Source: Thermoproteota archaeon
GTDB taxonomy: Archaea; Thermoproteota; Methanomethylicia; Culexarchaeales; Culexmicrobiaceae
DNA length: 8,373 nt
Assembly (NCBI GenBank): GCA_003650625.1
Contig: QMQW01000015.1
Span: 1 to 8,373, forward strand
Reading direction: 5' to 3'
The position numbers and the translations under genes are program-made. Below, piece after piece: positions 5,410 through 8,373 of this stretch; the first letter of the stretch is position 1; every line of letters begins with the position of its first letter. A model generated the notes under the pieces. The model did not search any database. It was not told where the DNA came from and worked only from the letters and a program-made list of their open reading frames with translations.

Positions 5410-5877
5410 ATGGGAAGAAGACGGCTTTTCTTTAATAAATCTTATCTTGGCTTTGCTATTGAAGCTAGCGTAGCTGAGGCTTTTAAGCGTAGATGTGAAG
5501 AGCTTGGGATTGATTATAGTCAAGTGTTACGTGAGTTTGTTCATAGCTTTATTAATGCACGGCCAGTTGAAGAGAAGAGAATATTGAAATTCGACATCAA
5601 TCTTAACATAGAGGTTGTAGAGCGAATAGAGCAAAAAGAGAGGAAAGCAGCTCTTGAGTACATAAGACAGCTAGAAACTCAGGAATTTAGAGAGAAGCTA
5701 TCGTTATGGAAAGCTGAAATCACAAGAACAAGAAACTCACTAGACTGCTATAACATTAAGCGTAGCGTTATAACATGGCTTAAGAAGCTCAAAGATATTG
5801 ACAATGAAACGCTAGAGCAAGCTAAAGCAGTCATAGAGTTATGCGAAAAGAGGCTAGAGCAATTGAGGAGGCTATAA
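5410..5877 (+). CDS. RHH domain fused to a long helical region
   Basis: 155 residues from ATG 5410, which has GGGTG 4 bases upstream; an in-frame TTG at 5371 lies inside the previous gene and lacks support. Residues about 10-45 read as RHH: YLGFAIEASV (strand), AEAFKRRCEELG (helix A), IDYSQVLREFVHSFI (helix B). Residues about 50-155 are charged helices (e.g. RIEQKERKAALEYIRQLETQ and ETLEQAKAVIELCEKRLEQL) likely to make a coiled coil. The architecture, DNA-binding head plus coiled coil, suits a repressor, a partition-type protein or a DNA-organising protein. It begins 8 bases after the Cas2-like gene and ends 2 bases before the next. Confidence 0.78.
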   Translation: MGRRRLFFNKSYLGFAIEASVAEAFKRRCEELGIDYSQVLREFVHSFINARPVEEKRILKFDINLNIEVVERIEQKERKAALEYIRQLETQEFREKLSLWKAEITRTRNSLDCYNIKRSVITWLKKLKDIDNETLEQAKAVIELCEKRLEQLRRL

Positions 5878-5879
5878 GC

Positions 5880-6053
5880 ATGGCTAAGAGAAGCTTGTAT
5901 TACGACTGTATGCTCTTTAATCATTGTCCATTCAACTACGAGTGTCTCAAGTGTTTACGTAAATACGGCTTCATAATATGGTCTGTAAGAATTTGCTATG
6001 CGTTAAAAAGAGCGATAGAGCAAGGACTTGTCGAAGTGGTGAGAGGGCAATGA
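5880..6053 (+). CDS. Small Cys4 metal-binding protein
   Basis: 57 residues from ATG 5880, chosen because GAGGAGG (5865-5871) lies 8 bases upstream; an upstream in-frame ATG at 5841 sits inside the previous gene without a ribosome site. Cys residues fall at 10, 16, 22 and 25 (DC-x5-C-x5-C-LK-C), followed by a helical part (YGFIIWSVRICYALKRAIEQG). The spacing fits a zinc site or possibly an Fe-S cluster; I cannot tell which. Its stop overlaps the next start (ATGA at 6050-6053). No family recognised. Confidence 0.75.
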   Translation: MAKRSLYYDCMLFNHCPFNYECLKCLRKYGFIIWSVRICYALKRAIEQGLVEVVRGQ

Positions 6054-6223
6054 GCGAAATAACAGATAAAGCGCTAAAGCTGATTGAAGCTAATTTCGTT
6101 AAGCGTTACATTGAAAGGCTTGGCTGGTGCTTTGAGTGTAACCAGTGTAGAGCTGTTTTCATATCTCCTAAAGACGCTCTTAGACACTTGAGATGGCATA
6201 AAAGAGTGAGAATGGTGAGATGA
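6050..6223 (+). CDS. Single C2H2 zinc-finger protein
   Basis: 57 residues from ATG 6050, with GGTGAG (6038-6043) 6 bases upstream. A longer frame opening at 5978 has no ribosome site. The first 25 residues are helical (ITDKALKLIEANFVKRYIERLG). One classical finger follows: C30-x2-C33-x12-H46-x3-H50 (CNQC...HLRWH), with a basic end KRVRMVR. Single-finger C2H2 proteins of this size are frequent in archaeal viruses and plasmids and are thought to bind DNA. It lies directly before a two-finger gene, so the pair may be functionally linked. Confidence 0.82.
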   Translation: MSEITDKALKLIEANFVKRYIERLGWCFECNQCRAVFISPKDALRHLRWHKRVRMVR

Positions 6224-6225
6224 CT

Positions 6226-6570
6226 ATGAAAGTGAAGTGTCCTTATTGCGGTAAGGTATTCAGGAATCTCTACAACTTGAAGAATCATTTCCGTCAGGTT
6301 CATAGGGACATTGAATATTGCTGTATATGTAACAGGCAGTTTAAGAGTTTCTTGGGGTTGATGATGCATATCAGGAATAGAGGGGATACAGCACACATAG
6401 CTTTGGGACTGTTAGCTGAGAATAATAACAGTCAGTTCATTAAGACATTGAAAATCGAGAACAACTACAATCTACATAAATACTATGAGTTTCTCAGGGA
6501 AGCACTATGCAATCCAGAAAGAGGGGGAAAGCTTAAAAAGAAAAGCAGAATACAATGTAATACATGGTGA
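6226..6570 (+). CDS. Two-finger C2H2 zinc-finger protein
   Basis: 114 residues. ATG 6226 is preferred over ATG 6220 because GGTGAG (6214-6219) abuts the earlier ATG but stands 6 bases before the later one. Finger 1 is C5-x2-C8-x12-H21-x4-H26 (CPYCGKVF...NHFRQVH). Finger 2 is C32-x2-C35-x12-H48 with the last His after an unusual 8 residues (HIRNRGDTAH); C33 could be an alternative ligand. Residues about 60-114 are helical and polar, ending in a basic KLKKKSR. Classical two-finger proteins bind DNA or RNA in a sequence-specific way. Likely an element-encoded transcription regulator. Confidence 0.83.
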   Translation: MKVKCPYCGKVFRNLYNLKNHFRQVHRDIEYCCICNRQFKSFLGLMMHIRNRGDTAHIALGLLAENNNSQFIKTLKIENNYNLHKYYEFLREALCNPERGGKLKKKSRIQCNTW

Positions 6571-6576
6571 GAGGAA

Positions 6577-6957
6577 ATGAGGGTTGATGAGGAAATAAGA
6601 CAAGAGTTAATAAAGAATTTGAAAGATAGGTTAGCGTTATTCAATAACTTCAATACTCGAATAATAAGGAGAATGGCTAAAGTGCAGTCAGTCGAAAAGC
6701 TAATGAAGCTAAAGAAAGAGCTTCTTTTGTGGTGGATAAGATTTATTCCATTAGGGCTAGGCCATTGTTACTTCTGTTTGAAAGATAAGTTAAACGAAAG
6801 TTATTCATCATTGAGATGTAGCAATTGTGAGTATGCTAGGATTCATGGTAAATGTACAGAAGATAGTAGTGACTACATGAAAATCGTGAAGACTCTAGAA
6901 AGATTAGAAAAGAAAATAGAAAAACTATACTTCAAGAGAGGTGAGAGATATACATGA
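6577..6957 (+). CDS. Cys-cluster zinc protein between two coiled coils
   Basis: 126 residues from ATG 6577, with GGTGAG (6566-6571) 5 bases upstream. Residues 1-50 are a basic helical region (EEIRQELIKNLKDRLALF, SVEKLMKLKKELLLWW). The centre has C64-x2-C67, C81-x2-C84 and C93 in GHCYFC and RCSNCEYARIHGKC, a likely zinc site. Residues about 100-120 are again a coiled coil (MKIVKTLERLEKKIEKLYF). I recall similar 'CxxC...CxxCEYa..HGkC...SDY' stretches in archaeal hypothetical proteins but cannot name a function. The stop overlaps the next start (ATGA at 6954-6957). Confidence 0.78.
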   Translation: MRVDEEIRQELIKNLKDRLALFNNFNTRIIRRMAKVQSVEKLMKLKKELLLWWIRFIPLGLGHCYFCLKDKLNESYSSLRCSNCEYARIHGKCTEDSSDYMKIVKTLERLEKKIEKLYFKRGERYT

Positions 6958-7142
6958 CAGTAATTAAATGCGCATGTAAACAAGAAGAGTGTAAAGTGCA
7001 AATTAAGCTTGAGACTGACGGTAACATCATAATGTTGTGGTACACGGATAAAGATGGTAAAGAGACGCTCATGTATCTTGACGCTAACACTGCAATAGAG
7101 CTGATAAGAGCACTAAAACAATGCATATTAGAGCTAACGTAA
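6954..7142 (+). CDS. Small Cys-rich protein, function unknown
   Basis: 62 residues from ATG 6954, GGTGAG (6940-6945) 8 bases upstream. Three early Cys (C6, C8, C13 in KCACKQEEC) precede two beta hairpins (VQIKLETDGNIIMLWYT and GKETLMYLD) and a helix ANTAIELIRALKQC (C57). This beta-beta-helix plan with a leading Cys knot recurs in small genes of archaeal elements, as far as I recall, without known function. It is the last gene of the packed block; a T tract follows two bases after its stop. Confidence 0.75.
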   Translation: MTVIKCACKQEECKVQIKLETDGNIIMLWYTDKDGKETLMYLDANTAIELIRALKQCILELT

Positions 7143-7143
7143 A

Positions 7144-7158
7144 CTTTTTTTATTTTTC
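7144..7158 (+). terminator. T tract: terminator and possible promoter core
   Basis: CTTTTTTTATTTTTC starts 2 bases after the stop of the Cys-rich gene and would end the nine-gene transcript. The same A/T run is centred about 26 bases before GGTGA (7178-7182) of the next gene, so it could also act as its TATA element. Both uses are inferred. Confidence 0.5.
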
Positions 7159-7186
7159 GTATCACATTTTAATACGTGGTGAAAAA

Positions 7187-7510
7187 ATGAATAAGGGGCT
7201 TTTGGTTTCTTGCTGTATTGAGGCTATTTTAGTAGTGACTCTCATTGTTTCAGTAGTACTACTGTTTCAGCCATACAACATTATAACAGTATGCTATGAT
7301 GTTGCTGACGTTCAAGGAGAAAACATCGAGTCATGGCAACTAGTAGGCGACAAGCTGATACTAATAATGAGTGACGGTAACGTAAGAGTTGAGACAATCC
7401 CAGTAGCACATCACATTTTCGATCCGTTTTTAACAACAATAGCAGTAGTAACATTTGTGATAGCACTCTTAATGATAATACCAATAGGAATTTTCAAAGA
7501 AGACCGCTAG
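7187..7510 (+). CDS. Two-helix membrane protein with external beta loop
   Basis: 107 residues from ATG 7187, set by GGTGA (7178-7182) 4 bases upstream; an in-frame ATG at 7121 would read through the T tract and lies inside the previous gene. A membrane helix spans about 5-27 (LLVSCCIEAILVVTLIVSVV), a soluble loop of about 50 residues has beta-like segments (SWQLVGDKLILIMSDGNVRVETI), and a second helix spans about 80-102 (TIAVVTFVIALLMIIPIGIF), ending KEDR. Both ends are probably cytoplasmic with the loop outside. It could sit in a virion or host membrane. No family recognised. Confidence 0.75.
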   Translation: MNKGLLVSCCIEAILVVTLIVSVVLLFQPYNIITVCYDVADVQGENIESWQLVGDKLILIMSDGNVRVETIPVAHHIFDPFLTTIAVVTFVIALLMIIPIGIFKEDR

Positions 7511-7516
7511 AAATAC

Positions 7517-7531
7517 TTCTTTTTTCTTTTC
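7517..7531 (+). terminator. T-rich terminator
   Basis: CTTCTTTTTTCTTTTC begins 6 bases after the stop at 7510 and lies between convergent genes. It matches the other terminators in the window. Confidence 0.65.
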
Positions 7532-7721
7532 ATTTGTAGTTCCCGCATCTATTTGCTTCTCTTGTTGTTTCTATCCATAAGAGCTTTGAAAACAAATATC
7601 TGAATTCATTCGTGTTTTTAGCTCTAGTCTTAGCATATGCGTAGACTTCGCTTTTAAGTTGCTTGTATCTATTACAGCTTTTTCTTAAATCGCAGTTGAG
7701 ACAGCTAAACTTCAAGGCCAT
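7530..7721 (-). CDS. Small leftward Cys-rich protein
   Basis: About 63 residues if started at ATG 7721, or 61 from TTG 7715. The TTG option has GGTGAT (7720-7725 on the minus strand) exactly 4 bases upstream, the spacing used elsewhere here, so TTG may be the true start. The N-terminus holds C-x2-C-x5-C (CLNCDLRKSC) and there is a fourth Cys near the end (NRCGNYK), a possible metal site. The rest is basic and helical (NRYKQLKSEVYAYAKTRAKN). A TATA-like TTTTTTATTT lies about 27 bases upstream of the start region. It is one of two leftward genes and faces the gene-less region, so it could be a regulator of that region, but no family is recognised. Confidence 0.6.
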   Translation of the reverse strand: MALKFSCLNCDLRKSCNRYKQLKSEVYAYAKTRAKNTNEFRYLFSKLLWIETTREANRCGNYK

Positions 7722-7748
7722 CACCACTAAAATGCTTAGTGAATCGCC

Positions 7749-7758
7749 AAATAAAAAA
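7749..7758 (-). promoter_or_regulatory. TATA-like element for the leftward Cys-rich gene
   Basis: On the minus strand this reads TTTTTTATTT, centred about 27 bases before 7726, which would give a transcript starting at or just before the ribosome site GGTGAT. Confidence 0.4.
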
Positions 7759-7797
7759 CGTTTTTGTTTGTGGTTTCTTGTTTGGTTTTTGACTAAT

Positions 7798-7817
7798 GTT
7801 TTATGAGGTTTTATGAG
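7798..7817 (+). repeat. Direct repeat GTTTTATGAG x2
   Basis: Two abutting 10-base copies at 7798-7807 and 7808-7817, about one helical turn apart. They lie 5 bases before the GTCAAAATTTTTAC pair and may belong to the same protein-binding array. Confidence 0.75.
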
Positions 7818-7822
7818 GACCT

Positions 7823-7858
7823 GTCAAAATTTTTACAGTTAAGCGTCAAAATTTTTAC
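7823..7858. repeat. Direct repeat GTCAAAATTTTTAC x2, each a near-palindrome
   Basis: Identical 14-base copies at 7823-7836 and 7845-7858, 22 bases apart, about two helical turns. Each copy is GTnAAAATTTTnAC, a palindrome with one mismatched pair. Two dyads on the same DNA face suit cooperative binding of a dimeric protein. Confidence 0.8.
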
Positions 7859-7869
7859 GCTTCTTTTGT

Positions 7870-7885
7870 GTCTACAGGTGTTGAC
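7870..7885. repeat. 16-base dyad, copy 1 (GTCTACAGGTGTTGAC)
   Basis: Fits GTCNACA-GG-TGTNGAC with both 3+3-base half-sites exact. The half-sites are GTC-n-ACA and its complement TGT-n-GAC around a central GG. It begins 11 bases after the second GTCAAAATTTTTAC copy. Confidence 0.75.
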
Positions 7886-8002
7886 TCTGGTTTTCTTGTT
7901 GTGTTGAGCGGGCTTCTTTAGTCTGTCTTCGGGCTCTCCATTGGAGCGTGTCACTCTTCTTTGTTACTTTTCCATCAATGTAATACACGGCACCATAAGT
8001 GC

Positions 8003-8018
8003 GTCCACAGGTGTGAAC
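8003..8018. repeat. 16-base dyad, copy 2 (GTCCACAGGTGTGAAC)
   Basis: Same element as copies 1 and 3 with one departure (A for G in the last GAC). The dyad extends outward here: GCGT before and ACGC after pair with each other. It lies 133 bases from copy 1. Confidence 0.7.
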
Positions 8019-8077
8019 GCGGTTTCTCGTATTACTGAACTGACGCAACATCTCTCTAATGTGAGTGTTAAGGTGTG

Positions 8078-8108
8078 AAAAATAAAATTAAATTTAATTT
8101 AATTTTTT
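8078..8108. other. 31-base pure A/T tract, possible unwinding element
   Basis: No G or C from 8078 to 8108, with repeated AATTTAATTTAATTT. It lies between dyad copies 2 and 3 at the point where plus-strand composition changes from T-rich to A-rich. Easily melted tracts like this act as DNA unwinding elements at origins. Confidence 0.6.
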
Positions 8109-8146
8109 CTGTTAGAGTAAATAAGCGTAACAAAGAGAGAAGCTTC

Positions 8147-8156
8147 TTATAAAAAG
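8147..8156 (+). promoter_or_regulatory. Strong TATA-like box upstream of dyad copy 3
   Basis: TTATAAAAAG is close to the archaeal TATA consensus. A transcript would start near 8177, just before or within dyad copy 3 (8178-8193). No gene begins soon afterwards, so the product could be a noncoding RNA or a long leader for a gene beyond the window. Confidence 0.45.
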
Positions 8157-8233
8157 AAGATAATGTAAATGCGACACGTCAACAGGTGTGGACACGAACA
8201 ATATCTTCATAACATGCACTCATAAAAAGAAGA
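8149..8233 (+). repeat. Direct repeat ATAAAAAGAAGA x2
   Basis: Identical 12-base copies at 8149-8160 and 8222-8233, 73 bases apart, flanking dyad copy 3. The first overlaps the TATA-like box. In an A/purine-rich stretch this could be low-complexity chance. Confidence 0.5.
8178..8193. repeat. 16-base dyad, copy 3 (GTCAACAGGTGTGGAC)
   Basis: Exact match to GTCNACA-GG-TGTNGAC, 175 bases from copy 2. It lies at the transcript start predicted by the TATA-like box at 8147-8156. Confidence 0.75.
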
Positions 8234-8373
8234 AAGCAAGAAGGAAAGAAAAAGAAGAGAGACACAGCATCATCGACACATCAATACTTAAGAAGAAGAA
8301 AACAGGGAACACCATCAATCCAAGAAAACATTACCCCGCCCAGTCATATATACATAAGAAAATGAAAGCAAGA

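Larger units (their letters stand above)
7958..8136. repeat. Inverted repeat TCTTTGTTAC / GTAACAAAGA
   Basis: Perfect 10-base arms at 7958-7967 and 8127-8136, about 160 bases apart, flanking dyad copy 2 and the A/T tract. They could bracket a structured or looped segment, or be two sites for one protein. A 10-base match over this span could be chance. Confidence 0.45.
7728..8373. other. Gene-less region, candidate origin or control region
   Basis: About 650 bases with no frame that combines length, ribosome site and plausible protein. On the plus strand, 7740-7970 is T- and G/T-rich, whereas 8120-8373 is A- and purine-rich (for example AAGAAGGAAAGAAAAAGAAG at 8237-8256), so base bias flips across a 31-base A/T tract. 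The region holds two pairs of direct repeats, three 16-base dyads and several TATA-like sites. Repeats, A/T tract and strand-bias flip together are typical of replication origins of small archaeal elements, but no initiator gene is in view, so this is inference. A long untranslated leader or noncoding RNA could also lie at 8178-8373. Confidence 0.5.

Noticed and set aside
5978..6049. Longer N-terminus for the one-finger C2H2 protein
   Set aside because: The extension overlaps the Cys4 gene, lacks a ribosome site, and GGTGAG points to ATG 6050.
7121..7186. Longer N-terminus for the membrane protein at 7187
   Set aside because: It would translate the T-tract terminator; GGTGA is placed exactly for ATG 7187.
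7798..8193. CRISPR array in the repeat-rich region
   Set aside because: Repeats are 10-16 bases, of different kinds and irregularly spaced; no regular repeat-spacer pattern.
8169..8225. Short open frame after the TATA-like box (ATG 8169, 18 residues)
   Set aside because: Too short, no ribosome site, starts before the predicted transcript start.
8362..8373. Start of a gene running out of the window (ATG 8362)
   Set aside because: No GGTGA upstream and the nearby TATATA is too close for transcription to include this ATG.
7728..8373. tRNA or other structured RNA gene
   Set aside because: I saw no cloverleaf arms, T-loop motif or strong long hairpins; a noncoding RNA cannot be excluded without transcript data.

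Overview
The window looks like part of a small genome from an archaeal virus or virus-derived plasmid, probably of a thermophilic host. The signs are archaeal: TATA-type promoters (CTTAAATA, TTTAAATA) about 25 bases before expected transcript starts, T-tract terminators without strong hairpins, a very uniform GGTGA(T/G) ribosome site 3-8 bases before most starts, very small overlapping genes, and many ribbon-helix-helix (RHH) and C2H2 or Cys-cluster zinc proteins. No polymerase, integrase, terminase or recognisable replication initiator is present, so neither the lineage nor the host can be fixed. Intense packing and two adjacent virion-type proteins favour a virus.

Layout. Bases 1-69 are the last codons of a rightward gene. 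Bases 107-922 hold a lone leftward gene for an unrecognised soluble 271-residue protein with its own promoter, ribosome site and terminator. A divergent promoter then starts a rightward block: an RHH regulator (975-1238), a nested 58-residue helical protein (1180-1356), a small membrane/coiled-coil protein (1362-1556), a tail-type structural protein (1549-2196) and a 524-residue DUF2341/lectin-like fibre (2201-3775) with a tandem 58-residue repeat. A second RHH gene (3808), an overlapping helical gene with a TTG start (3965) and a two-helix membrane protein (4177-4425) follow, ending at a T-rich terminator.

A well-formed promoter with possible operator dyads at 4525-4553 starts a tightly packed block of nine small genes (4567-7142): zinc ribbon, RHH-like protein, a Cas2-like-topology protein, RHH plus helical tail, Cys4 protein, one-finger C2H2 protein, two-finger C2H2 protein, a Cys5 protein and a Cys-rich small protein. 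This resembles an early/regulatory block, acting on DNA or host functions rather than building virions. A two-helix membrane protein (7187-7510) follows, then a small leftward Cys-rich gene (7530-7721).

Bases 7728-8373 hold no convincing gene. They contain two pairs of direct repeats, three copies of a 16-base dyad GTCNACAGGTGTNGAC, a 31-base pure A/T tract, TATA-like elements and a switch from T-rich to A/purine-rich on the given strand. This is the most unusual part of the window and the best candidate for an origin, partition site or multi-operator control region of the element.
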